64,000 bases of DNA, taken from assembly GCA_026415315.1 (NCBI GenBank), contig JAOAHI010000004.1, forward strand, positions 45,385 to 109,384, in the 5' to 3' direction. Positions within the stretch are counted from its first letter, which is position 1, and every line of letters begins with the position of its first letter. The notes beneath the pieces were generated by a model. It did no database searches. It had not been told where the DNA came from and worked only from the letters and a program-made list of their open reading frames with translations. The position numbers and the translations under genes were made by a program. Source of the stretch: Methylohalobius sp. (GTDB taxonomy: Bacteria; Pseudomonadota; Gammaproteobacteria; Methylococcales; Methylothermaceae). Positions 45,149 to 53,189 of this stretch are shown here, piece by piece.

Positions 45149-46792
45149 TTATTGCCTGAACGTCGGCACTCTCACTCCGTGCGCCAGATAATGTGCGCTG
45201 ACCGGGTAGTTTTCAAACTGCACCGTGTAATATTCCTCAAAAAAAGGCTTGAGCACTTGCTCGATCTTGGGATCGTAATCAGGAGAGACGTGAAAGATTC
45301 GGCCTTCACCGTCTTGGCAGAACTCGTAGTCGCGAATGAAAAATTCTCCCCCCTTGAGAACATAGCGGGCCGCGTTAAACATTGCTTCCTTGTCCTCTTG
45401 CTCGTCATAGATAGTGATGTCAGCATCCGCCCCTACCCCAAGGTGCCCCTTGTCTCTCAGTCCAAGCAGTCTAGCCGGTCCTGCTCGAGTGACGATGGCA
45501 ATCTCATACAAGCTGAATTCGCGGTCAATGTCGAGCAGGGAGGTTTGGGCGATCGCCTTGGGATTGGCTTTTTTGGCCTGCTCATCGCGGAACTTTTTAT
45601 CCATGAGCAGGCGGATCAATCTAGGATAGTTCTGGAAGGAGCCGCCGTTAGGATGATCGGTGGACAGCACCATGCGCCAGGGATCTTTGGCGAGCAAAAA
45701 CAGCTCTAGCCCGATTGCCCACTGGAGGGCATGCGTATAGACGCGCTCTTGATAAGAAAAAGGCAAAATGCCACAGCCGCTCTCACACTCGGTATCGGCG
45801 TTTACCCACTTGTCCTGAGTGATATTGCGTAAAAGCCACGTGAGAGGGGCATCAGCAGTCATCAAAGTGGCCTTGCCGAACATCACTTGCCCAACGTCGG
45901 CGCTGATGTTGGGGTGGGCATCGATGTACTCGACGATCTGCCGCGCAGCAGAGGTCGGATTTTTTCCTCTCTCGCCGCCATAGCTATGAAATTGAATATG
46001 GGTGATGTGTGCCCGCAAGTCCCCCGCGGTCTTCATGGTCTCCAGAGTGGTTTGATAATTGCCGCTGTGGCCTAAGTTGTTGCAATGGATGTGGGCCGGA
46101 TGAGGGAGCCCCAATTCGTTGCTGACCTCGATCAAAGCCCGGATGATTTTGCGCGGCGTTACATTCTCAAACCCAGAGATAGGCTCGTCCAAGTCGTGCA
46201 CGTTGGCGTTTCTGCGCCCCTTCCACGGCTCGTCTCCGCCTGGGTTGACCAGCTTGATCGCATAAGCTTTGGTCGCATTTAGCCACCAGGCCACTGCTTC
46301 GCGGAATTCTTCCATCCGCCCCTGGGCCAAAAGCTGGTTGAGACAGACGTTGTTCGCCAGAAGCAAGTAGAACCCTTTATCGATCACCGGCGTGTCGTTC
46401 AGCTCCTCCAGCGCATGGCGGGCGCCTAAAGGAGGAATCGCTGCCTCCATCGCTGTGGTGTAGCCCAAAGTGGCGTAGCGATAACCTGTGGTAAACGTCG
46501 AAGGCACCACTCCTCCTACCCCTGAACGCAAGCTACCGACTCGCGGTTGGACGTCGCGGCGATGATCTTCAGGGAGGAATTTGCGCGCCAGATTTACTTT
46601 ATGCCCGGCGATGTGGCAGTGCATATCGACCCCGCCCGGCATCACCACCATGCCGGAGGCGTCCAGGCAGGGACTTCCTTCGGGTACCTCAGCGACGATT
46701 TTGCCGTCCTGGATGCAAATATCGCAGACTTGGCCGTCTATGCCGTTGATCGGGTCATAAACTTTGCCGTTCTTGATCCGCAACGTGGTCAT
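45149..46792 (-). CDS. fwdA: Formylmethanofuran dehydrogenase/Fhc subunit A (metal-dependent amidohydrolase), set 2
   Basis: A 547-residue paralogue of the set 1 A subunit. The metal ligands are kept: HCH at residues 58-60, Lys in AIKLVNPGG, HPAHIHCNNLGHSGN and Asp in LSTDHPNGGSF. In archaeal FwdABCDFG the A subunit interconverts formylmethanofuran and formate, which passes by an internal tunnel to the B subunit. The same channelling is conceivable here because the partner B subunit has an intact redox site. Its start abuts the fwdB stop. Confidence 0.93.
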   Translation of the reverse strand: MTTLRIKNGKVYDPINGIDGQVCDICIQDGKIVAEVPEGSPCLDASGMVVMPGGVDMHCHIAGHKVNLARKFLPEDHRRDVQPRVGSLRSGVGGVVPSTFTTGYRYATLGYTTAMEAAIPPLGARHALEELNDTPVIDKGFYLLLANNVCLNQLLAQGRMEEFREAVAWWLNATKAYAIKLVNPGGDEPWKGRRNANVHDLDEPISGFENVTPRKIIRALIEVSNELGLPHPAHIHCNNLGHSGNYQTTLETMKTAGDLRAHITHIQFHSYGGERGKNPTSAARQIVEYIDAHPNISADVGQVMFGKATLMTADAPLTWLLRNITQDKWVNADTECESGCGILPFSYQERVYTHALQWAIGLELFLLAKDPWRMVLSTDHPNGGSFQNYPRLIRLLMDKKFRDEQAKKANPKAIAQTSLLDIDREFSLYEIAIVTRAGPARLLGLRDKGHLGVGADADITIYDEQEDKEAMFNAARYVLKGGEFFIRDYEFCQDGEGRIFHVSPDYDPKIEQVLKPFFEEYYTVQFENYPVSAHYLAHGVRVPTFRQ

Positions 46793-48112
46793 TTAGGCCG
46801 CCTGTCGCTTAATTCCTTTGAGTTCCAAAATTTTCTCTTTCAGCCGACGCAAGATCTCTTCGTCGCTAGGATAAGGCGACTTAATGGCCGGCCGCAAGGG
46901 CAAGGCGACGTTGTCCATGCGATAAACGGTCCCTCCGACGCTGACCCCGTAGGGAGCCACCGTAAATGCCACTTTGGCAATCTGGCTGGTGCGGGTCGGC
47001 TTGGGATCCAAAGTAATCACCGGAATCCGATGCAAATGCTCGATGGCTTTGCGCGGGAAGTTGGCTGCCGGATCTGAAGCCACCACCAGCAACGCATCGG
47101 CCTCACCGCGCGCGAGCACGTCCACCGTGGTGAACTCGCCCGGGTTGAAGCGCGGATAACCGCGGTTGAAATTCACGCCAAAAGGATAGCCCGTCTGCCA
47201 AGAGACGACGTTGTCGGCGCCAGTGACATTGCCATGGCCACGCACTGGATTGGCGACAAAATGGGTAAATTGGTTGAGATCAGTGGCTAAGGCGAGCAAA
47301 GCCGCGACGTTAAAGTGACGGCCCCGCGTCATGCTCAGGCCCATACCGAAGAAGATTACCCCAAAGCGGCAGGCCTTCATCCGCTCCACCAAGTCTTTGA
47401 GGACCTCCATGGAAATCCCCGTCCTCTCCTCGATACTCGCATCTACAAAGCGCCCCCGCACCAAAGCCCGCAGCGCCCACAGCACTTCAAAATCGCACCC
47501 TGGCTTGACCTGCAAAAAAATATCGGCTTCTTGAGCGCTTTTGGTCTTGCGTACGTCCACCACGACCACCGTGCGCGCCGCACGCCCTTGCGGCAGATAT
47601 TTACCCTCCGCTTTAAACGAGTAGCGCTCAAAATGACGCGGATGAGCCTCGACTGGATTACCGCCCCAGTACAGAATAAAGTCCGCCCGGTTCTTGATTT
47701 CCCCAAGACTCGCGGTGCTCTCGCCGATACCTTGAAAAGCCATCCCCGATGGGCCGTGACAAACCGAAGTAGTCGTGTCGATGTTGCCGTTTAGAAAATC
47801 GGCGATCGCCACCGCTTCTTTTTGCGCCTCGCAAGTGGTGTCGCTTAAGCCGTACACGGCTGGAAACTTGGCCTTGACTAAAATTTCGGCAGCTGCTTCG
47901 ATTGCCTCCTCCAAGCTAGTTTCCTGGCCATCGATCAAAGCCACGGGGTAGTCTTCCACCTTGTGCTCTAAAAACCAGGCTCGTCCCAACTCGCACGCAT
48001 TGCCTGCACGGGTGATGCTTTTGCCATCGGGAGCGACGACCAGTTCGATGTCGTCGCAGACGCAGCCGCAGAAAGTGCACACGGCATTCTTGATCGTATT
48101 CGCCTCGCTCAT
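46793..48112 (-). CDS. fwdB: Formylmethanofuran dehydrogenase subunit B with intact Fe-S and Mo/W ligand residues, set 2
   Basis: A 439-residue FwdB homologue that, unlike ordinary bacterial FhcB, keeps the redox residues. Cys12, Cys15 and Cys19 (CTFCGCVCDD, with an extra Cys17) and Cys40 (GNACELG) can bind [4Fe-4S]. Cys118-His119 (TSVCHGPSGMAFQ) matches the Mo/W-coordinating Cys and active-site His of archaeal FwdB. The NPVEAHPRHFERYSF and GNVTGADNVVSWQTGYPF pterin-site blocks are also archaeal-like. I infer a working oxidoreductase. The start at 48112 (ATG, GAGAGG upstream) is preferred over an in-frame TTG at 48130. First gene of the operon. Confidence 0.92.
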   Translation of the reverse strand: MSEANTIKNAVCTFCGCVCDDIELVVAPDGKSITRAGNACELGRAWFLEHKVEDYPVALIDGQETSLEEAIEAAAEILVKAKFPAVYGLSDTTCEAQKEAVAIADFLNGNIDTTTSVCHGPSGMAFQGIGESTASLGEIKNRADFILYWGGNPVEAHPRHFERYSFKAEGKYLPQGRAARTVVVVDVRKTKSAQEADIFLQVKPGCDFEVLWALRALVRGRFVDASIEERTGISMEVLKDLVERMKACRFGVIFFGMGLSMTRGRHFNVAALLALATDLNQFTHFVANPVRGHGNVTGADNVVSWQTGYPFGVNFNRGYPRFNPGEFTTVDVLARGEADALLVVASDPAANFPRKAIEHLHRIPVITLDPKPTRTSQIAKVAFTVAPYGVSVGGTVYRMDNVALPLRPAIKSPYPSDEEILRRLKEKILELKGIKRQAA

Positions 48113-48133
48113 GGCCGCCCCTCTCACCAAGGT

Positions 48134-48161
48134 GCTATATCTAGTTAGACTTTTTAACCAA
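48134..48161 (-). promoter_or_regulatory. Candidate promoter of the fwd/fhc operon
   Basis: On the minus strand TTGGTT (48161-48156) and TATAGC (48139-48134) are spaced by 16 bases and lie about 20 bases before the fwdB start, fitting a sigma-70 type -35/-10 pair. This is the only promoter-like sequence seen ahead of the eight genes. The call rests on consensus matching alone. Confidence 0.4.
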
Positions 48162-48182
48162 AACGCATTTTTTTTGCAACCT

Positions 48183-48198
48183 CAACCTGTCTAGGTTG
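48183..48198. promoter_or_regulatory. Palindrome in the divergent fwdB / FwdD-reductase intergenic region
   Basis: CAACCT-GTCT-AGGTTG is a perfect six-base inverted repeat with a four-base centre, and CAACCT also occurs just upstream as a direct repeat. It lies in the 138-base region between the divergent fwdB and fusion genes. It could be an operator acting on both promoters. The binding protein is unknown. Confidence 0.35.
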
Positions 48199-48250
48199 CT
48201 GCTGATTCTTGATTTTTTTATCCTTTCCAAAAATCTTGAAGGAGACTTTT

Positions 48251-50401
48251 ATGGCCGAACGCCTAATTCTAATTCCAGTTCGCACCAGCAAACAGGGCAT
48301 GTCTTTGAATGCTGGGAAGATGAAAAAGGACTACTGCGAGGAAACTTCGACCATAGAGCTCAACCGCCAGGACATGGCGAAATGGGGCCTAAAAAAAGGC
48401 GACAAAGTTCGCCTGCGCCGTGGCAACGTCGAAGCCATTGTCCTGTGCAAGGATCGCAAGGGCGACGACTCCACCTCGGGATTGGCGTTTATGGCGTACG
48501 GACCGGTTACCAGCCTATTCATGGACGAAGACACTGCCGGCACCGGTATGCCCGCCTCTAAGCATCTGGAGGTTGAGTTGGAAGGACCTATTGGCGAGGA
48601 CGGTCAGGTCATCTCCCGTCCTGCTGCAGAGCAGGCGCTAGGCGCTCCCTGCCCTTTGACCCCAGAGCAACTGGCTTCCTTAAACGCCTTAATGCGCGCT
48701 CCGCTCTCGCCCACTCAGGCCGCCTGGTTAAGTGGCTATTTTTTCGCCTTAAGCGGGGCGCAACCTGTTGCCCAGGCGGTGGCGCAACCTGCCGCTGCCT
48801 TACCCCTTATGACCATTCTGTATGGATCCCATACTGGCAACGGCGAAGGGATCGCCGAAACCTTAATGCAAATGGCCAGTGCCGAAGGCTTAAACGCCCG
48901 GTTGTGCGACATGGCCGAATTTGACCCCCAAGAGCTTGAACGCGAGCAGCTGTTGTTTGTCATCGTCAGCACCCACGGTGAGGGCGACCCCCCGCTCGCC
49001 GCCGAGAAGCTTCACGCTTATCTTAAAGACTACTCTGGTCCACCGCTGGAAAACCTCAAATACGCCGTCTTTGCTCTAGGCGACAGCAGCTACCGGTACT
49101 TTTGCCAGACCGGCAAGGATTTTGACCAGTATCTGCAAAAAGCAGGCGCCAATCGCATCTTAGAGCGGGTCGATGCCGATGTGGATTTTGAAGAACCGGC
49201 CAAAGCCTGGATGGATCAAGTCCTCAAGATTTATAGAGAACTGGCTGGACAAGCTCAGCCTAGCGCAGCCGCCGCCCCGCTTGGAAAAAAGGCAGGCTAT
49301 GGTAAAACCAACCCTTACCCGGCTCAGGTCATGGTCAACGTCAATTTAAACGGCAAGGGGTCGGCGAAGGAGACCCGCCATATCGAAATCGATCTTGGGC
49401 AATCTAACCTCAATTACGAGCCAGGCGACGCTTTGGGGGTCTATCCCGAAAATAACTTAGCTTACGTCGAGGACCTATTGGCTGCCCTGGACATGAGCGG
49501 CGAGGAATCCGTCCAAGTCGGCAAGGAAACGGTAAATCTGCGCCAGGCCTTCACTAATCTGTTGGATATCACTGCCTTGAGCCAGCCATTGATTGCCAAA
49601 TACGCTGAACTAGTAGAAAGCGAATCGCTACGCGCTTTGCTCGACGACGAGCAAGCTTATAACAACTACACTTGGGGCAGACAGATCTTAGATCTGGTCA
49701 AAGAATACCCACCGCGCGGCCTCAGCGCGCAGGAGTTTGTCAACTTGTTGCGTAAAATTCCGCCCCGCCTGTATTCCATTGCCTCTAGCCTCAAAGCTTA
49801 TCCCAATCAAGCTCACTTGCTGGTCGGCGTGGTTCGCTACCATAGCTTCGGCCGCGACCGCGAAGGGGTCTGCTCCAACTATTTAGCTCGGGCCAAAGTA
49901 GGCGAGCACCTGCCGGTATACATTCAGGCTAACAAATACTTTCGTCTGCCCGAAGACGGCGATGTGCCTATCATCATGGTCGGCCCCGGCACTGGCCTCG
50001 CTCCTTTTCGTGCCTTTCTTCAAGAGCGGCGAGTTACCGGCTGCCGCGGCAAAAATTGGCTGTTCTTCGGCGACCAGCATCAGGCTACAGACTTCCTTTA
50101 CGGCGAAGAGCTTTTGCAAATGCACCGCGACGGCCTCTTAACCCGCTTGGATCTGGCCTTCTCTCGCGACCAAGAGCGGAAAATTTACGTCCAGCACCGC
50201 ATGCTGGAAAACTCCAAAGAGCTTTATAGCTGGCTGGAGGAGGGCGCCTGTTTTTACGTATGCGGCGACGCCAGCCGAATGGCCAAGGACGTGCACCAAG
50301 CATTGCGCGACATCATTGCCAAAGAAGGCGGCAAGACAGACCCTGAAGAGTACTTGAACAATTTAACCGCTGCCAAACGCTATCTGCAGGACGTCTATTG
50401 A
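48251..50401 (+). CDS. Fusion of FwdD-type molybdopterin-binding domain with CysJ-like NADPH diflavin reductase
   Basis: A single uninterrupted frame of 716 residues. Residues 1 to about 112 resemble archaeal formylmethanofuran dehydrogenase subunit D (SGLAFMAYGP and TAGTGMPASK), a domain that helps bind the bis-pterin cofactor of FwdB. Residues 134-170 resemble the CysJ N-terminal segment (LTPEQLASLN, LSPTQAAWLSGYF). A flavodoxin domain follows (about 187-335, YGSHTGNGEG), then an FAD domain (about 355-565, RLYSIASS, GVCSNYLA) and an NADPH domain (GPGTGLAPFRAFLQER 578-593). SRDQERKIYVQ (638-648) indicates NADP specificity, and the protein ends RYLQDVY like CysJ. GGAG lies six bases before the ATG; an in-frame ATG at 48209 lacks a site. 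It is divergent from fwdB, and no cysI is nearby. I infer that it links FwdB to NADP(H). Confidence 0.93.
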   Translation: MAERLILIPVRTSKQGMSLNAGKMKKDYCEETSTIELNRQDMAKWGLKKGDKVRLRRGNVEAIVLCKDRKGDDSTSGLAFMAYGPVTSLFMDEDTAGTGMPASKHLEVELEGPIGEDGQVISRPAAEQALGAPCPLTPEQLASLNALMRAPLSPTQAAWLSGYFFALSGAQPVAQAVAQPAAALPLMTILYGSHTGNGEGIAETLMQMASAEGLNARLCDMAEFDPQELEREQLLFVIVSTHGEGDPPLAAEKLHAYLKDYSGPPLENLKYAVFALGDSSYRYFCQTGKDFDQYLQKAGANRILERVDADVDFEEPAKAWMDQVLKIYRELAGQAQPSAAAAPLGKKAGYGKTNPYPAQVMVNVNLNGKGSAKETRHIEIDLGQSNLNYEPGDALGVYPENNLAYVEDLLAALDMSGEESVQVGKETVNLRQAFTNLLDITALSQPLIAKYAELVESESLRALLDDEQAYNNYTWGRQILDLVKEYPPRGLSAQEFVNLLRKIPPRLYSIASSLKAYPNQAHLLVGVVRYHSFGRDREGVCSNYLARAKVGEHLPVYIQANKYFRLPEDGDVPIIMVGPGTGLAPFRAFLQERRVTGCRGKNWLFFGDQHQATDFLYGEELLQMHRDGLLTRLDLAFSRDQERKIYVQHRMLENSKELYSWLEEGACFYVCGDASRMAKDVHQALRDIIAKEGGKTDPEEYLNNLTAAKRYLQDVY

Positions 50402-50436
50402 GCAATGGAACACTGGCGTACCCTCGGACAAACCGC

Positions 50437-50442
50437 TACAAT
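50437..50442 (+). promoter_or_regulatory. Probable -10 element of the tRNA-Arg gene
   Basis: TACAAT lies nine bases before the tRNA 5' end, a common spacing for a stable-RNA promoter. The -35 region (around 50414) is weak, reading TGGCGT. Confidence 0.4.
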
Positions 50443-50450
50443 GCTTTTAC

Positions 50451-50524
50451 GCCCCGGTAGCTCAGCAGGACAGAGCATCCCCCTCCTAAGGGGAAGGTCA
50501 CACGTTCAAGTCGTGTCCGGGGCG
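50451..50524 (+). tRNA. tRNA-Arg (anticodon CCU)
   Basis: The cloverleaf can be folded by hand. The acceptor stem is GCCCCGG/CCGGGGC, the D-arm GCTC/GAGC, the anticodon stem TCCCC/GGGGA with loop CTCCTAA (anticodon CCT at 50485-50487), and the T-arm ACACG/CGTGT with loop TTCAAGT. The anticodon reads AGG codons for arginine. The CCA end is not encoded. It follows the reductase fusion gene after 49 bases on the same strand. Confidence 0.95.
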
Positions 50525-50878
50525 CAAATTAAGCCAATCCCTGATCCCAACTCTGCACATTGGCGCTGACGGGCTTAGGTTGCGACGCACGCTACTGAGA
50601 GCCAACATCCAGGCCCTGATGATCATCCGCCATCTAGGCGGCAGCTTTGTTGAAGATATAGGAGCACGCGCCGCGGTCGACCATCTCTCGAGTTCTTTCT
50701 TACAACGAATACTCAGCCACAGCCGCCGGTATCACAGTCAAAAGCGTCATTCCTTTTCCTAATTTTCAGGCCCGCGTTGCATCGGCGGATCAAACTTTAA
50801 CTCGTAGGTCGTCACAGTGATCCGTTAGCACTTGAACGCAAGTTAAAGCCTTGCCCAAGGCTGCCGCCGCGCCTATTT
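50525..50878. other. 354-base stretch without a convincing gene
   Basis: The region lies between tRNA-Arg and the end of the porin gene. A 60-residue open frame (50580-50762) lacks a ribosome-binding site; its first half faintly recalls the C-terminus of GNAT acetyltransferases and may be a remnant. An eight-base inverted repeat CTTTAACT/AGTTAAAG (50795-50802 and 50841-50848) and a short hairpin are present. I found no integrase or repeated tRNA end that would indicate an integrated element. Confidence 0.4.
50847..50862 (-). terminator. Possible terminator hairpin downstream of the porin gene
   Basis: AGCCTT-GGGC-AAGGCT on the minus strand forms a six-base stem with a four-base loop, 17 bases beyond the porin stop codon. 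It is followed by TTAACTT rather than a long T run, so termination would be weak. Confidence 0.3.
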
Positions 50879-52321
50879 TTAAAACGAAACAACCGCCTCG
50901 GCGAAGCCGTAATTCGCTTGTCTTCCTGAGAACTGGGGGTCGAGCGCTTCTTGACCGAAGGCATGGGCGTACAGAAAGTTAAAGCAGAGGAAAGGGAACG
51001 GCTTAAAGCTCAGCATCACGTGCGCCAAATACGCCAGCTCTCTGGATCCTTCGCTGGGAAAGCCGTTAAAGCCAAACACCCGCTCGGAGGTCGCCCCGGC
51101 CCCGGCGTAGACCAGATCTTTGGACTCGTGGAGCTTGAGCCAGTGGAAATCGGCGCGCACCGTCACCATGGGATGCGGCTTGAGAATCAATTGGGCGAAT
51201 ACGTCTTGGTTATTCATCATGTTGTAGAACGGAAACTGAGCGTACAGCCAGGCGGTGGGCAGCATCTGAAAAAAGGTCTTGTGGGTGCCGTCGTTGGGGC
51301 TGGAGTCGCCAGAACCTACGTTGATTCCGGCTCGAAACCAGGGCGTCCCCCAAGTGTTCGGCAGTTGATAGCCGGCCTCTACCCCATACGCCCAGGCGCG
51401 ATGGTCTAGGTTTTGCCAGTCGCCGAATTGGCCATAGAAATATGCCAGCCCGTCCAGCAGCCCTGGCTCCAAAGTCCACAGGCGAGCCGCCGAGGCACCT
51501 AAGGTATGGATGCGGATCTCTTCGGAACGAGTTCGCTGGCGCACGGCGAGCGGCCGGTTGTCGGCGGCTGTGAGCTTTCGGTTGTCGTCGTAATAAGTCC
51601 AAAACAACCGGCCTAATGTATGGCCGAAGGTCTTGGAATCGCGCAGGCTCAAGGTAATGCCGGCGACGTGGATGTCGGTGAGGGTGCTTTGGCCGGCGAT
51701 TTCGAATCCCCCCGCTGTTGGCATGAAGGCAAACCCAGCGATCTCGAAATCCTCGGTGAGCATTCCCAAGGTGCCGCCGTCAAAGCTCCGTCCCGCATGA
51801 GTGTATTCGAACGGACCGATCAGACGCTGGGCCAGGCGATAGTCTTGGATCCATTTTAGCGCCGGATGGGTAGCCGCTCCTTGGTTAGAATCCGAATACA
51901 ACTGGCGTCCGCCCTGGAGGTAGAAAGGTCCGTATTTCACTCTAGCCCAGCCTTGGCGCAGGAAAGCCCGGTTTTGGGTAGTCTCGGGCGTATTAAGAAA
52001 ATAATTAGCCCCTACCCCCACCCCGTTTTTAGGCAGGCCGGTCAAAAACGTGTCCTGAAACTGGACAAAGCCTTCCAAATGGGGATGCAAGACGCGCACG
52101 CCCAATTGGAACTTATTGGCGGTAAAATTATAGGTGCTTTCGCGCGTGTTGGAATCGAACCAATCGACGAATTCACCGCGGATCCGGTCGATCACCTCCA
52201 GGCGCCATTTGGTCGCATAAGGGCCATCTGTTTCCAGCTTCCAAGGCTCCTGGCTTTTTCCTGGAACAGCAAACGTCATCCCCAAAAGGCCAAATCCGGC
52301 ACAAATTAACCTTTGAATCAT
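50879..52321 (-). CDS. Alginate-export-family outer-membrane porin in the nitrate transport operon
   Basis: A 480-residue outer-membrane beta-barrel protein with a signal peptide (about 1-23, ending GKSQ) and an aromatic C-terminus (AEAVVSF) typical of BAM substrates. Sequence blocks such as YLQGGRQLYSDSNQGAA and RSFDGGTLGM place it in the alginate-export porin family, a broad group not limited to alginate. It follows the nitrate ABC ATPase gene after 49 bases on the same strand with its own GGAGG site, so it may give nitrate passage through the outer membrane. That role is inference from position. Confidence 0.8.
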   Translation of the reverse strand: MIQRLICAGFGLLGMTFAVPGKSQEPWKLETDGPYATKWRLEVIDRIRGEFVDWFDSNTRESTYNFTANKFQLGVRVLHPHLEGFVQFQDTFLTGLPKNGVGVGANYFLNTPETTQNRAFLRQGWARVKYGPFYLQGGRQLYSDSNQGAATHPALKWIQDYRLAQRLIGPFEYTHAGRSFDGGTLGMLTEDFEIAGFAFMPTAGGFEIAGQSTLTDIHVAGITLSLRDSKTFGHTLGRLFWTYYDDNRKLTAADNRPLAVRQRTRSEEIRIHTLGASAARLWTLEPGLLDGLAYFYGQFGDWQNLDHRAWAYGVEAGYQLPNTWGTPWFRAGINVGSGDSSPNDGTHKTFFQMLPTAWLYAQFPFYNMMNNQDVFAQLILKPHPMVTVRADFHWLKLHESKDLVYAGAGATSERVFGFNGFPSEGSRELAYLAHVMLSFKPFPFLCFNFLYAHAFGQEALDPQFSGRQANYGFAEAVVSF

Positions 52322-52370
52322 AGCGATCCTCCAAGCTGTGGTAATAAAAAGCGTCGTGACTAAACGAGTC

Positions 52371-53177
52371 TTACGCGATCAGGCGCAGCTTAGCGGCTTG
52401 GTCTTTTTCCTCCCGCTGATGCAAAAAGCGAACGATTTCGGCCCGGTAGTGGTGAAAGATAGGATTTTCAGCAAGATCTAAGCGACTGCGCGGGCGCGGC
52501 AGATCGATCGCTAAGACTTGGCCGATCCGAGCAGCTGGACCTTGAGTCAGCATCACTACCCGATCGGACAACAGCACCGCCTCTTCCACGTCGTGAGTGA
52601 TCAGGATCACGGTGTTTTGGAGCCGGGCCTGGATCTCGATCAAGCAGTCTTGCAGATGAGCACGGGTGAGCGCATCCAACGCGCCGAACGGCTCGTCCAA
52701 CAGCAGCACCTTGGGCTCCATGGCCAAGGCGCGCGCGATGCCCACGCGCTGCTTCATCCCGCCGGAGAGCTCATCTGGCTTCAAATCCAAAGCGTGGGAC
52801 ATCTTAACGAGGTCTAGATTATGGAGAGTCCACCGGTGGCGCCAAACTTTAGATTTATATTTGAACACCTGGTCTACTGCCAAGCGAACGTTGGCATACG
52901 CCGACAGCCACGGCAAAAGCGCGTGGTTTTGAAACACCACCGCTCGATCCGGCCCTGGCTCCGTTACCTGCCTACCTTCCAGGATCACCCCACCCTCGGT
53001 CGGTTCGAGAAAGCCCGCAATCAAGTTGAGGATGGTGGATTTACCGCAGCCGGAGTGACCGATCAAAGACACAAACTCGCCTTTTTCTACCTTAAGGTGG
53101 ATCCGGTCTAGAACTTTGATCGGCCCGTTCTTGCCTGGAAATTCCTGGCTGATGTGGTCCAGGATCAAAAAGCTCAT
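52371..53177 (-). CDS. nrtD: Nitrate ABC transporter ATP-binding protein
   Basis: A 268-residue ABC ATPase of the nitrate/sulfonate/taurine type. Walker A GHSGCGKST, Q-loop VVFQNHALLPWL, signature LSGGMKQRVGIARALAME and Walker B VLLLDEPFGALDALT are present. It lacks the extra NrtA-like C-terminal domain of cyanobacterial NrtC. It lies 12 bases downstream of the permease gene and would energise nitrate uptake with NrtA and NrtB. Confidence 0.9.
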   Translation of the reverse strand: MSFLILDHISQEFPGKNGPIKVLDRIHLKVEKGEFVSLIGHSGCGKSTILNLIAGFLEPTEGGVILEGRQVTEPGPDRAVVFQNHALLPWLSAYANVRLAVDQVFKYKSKVWRHRWTLHNLDLVKMSHALDLKPDELSGGMKQRVGIARALAMEPKVLLLDEPFGALDALTRAHLQDCLIEIQARLQNTVILITHDVEEAVLLSDRVVMLTQGPAARIGQVLAIDLPRPRSRLDLAENPIFHHYRAEIVRFLHQREEKDQAAKLRLIA

Positions 53178-53189
53178 AGGGATTCTCCT

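Noticed and set aside
48251..50401. Reading the fusion gene simply as sulfite reductase flavoprotein CysJ
   Set aside because: The first 112 residues are FwdD-like, no cysI or other sulfate assimilation gene is nearby, and the gene is divergent from fwdB.
50451..50524. tRNA-Arg as the attachment site of an integrated element
   Set aside because: No integrase, no repeated tRNA 3' end and normal-looking genes on both sides.
50580..50762. 60-codon open frame downstream of tRNA-Arg
   Set aside because: No ribosome-binding site and only faint resemblance to a GNAT C-terminus; mentioned as a possible remnant only.
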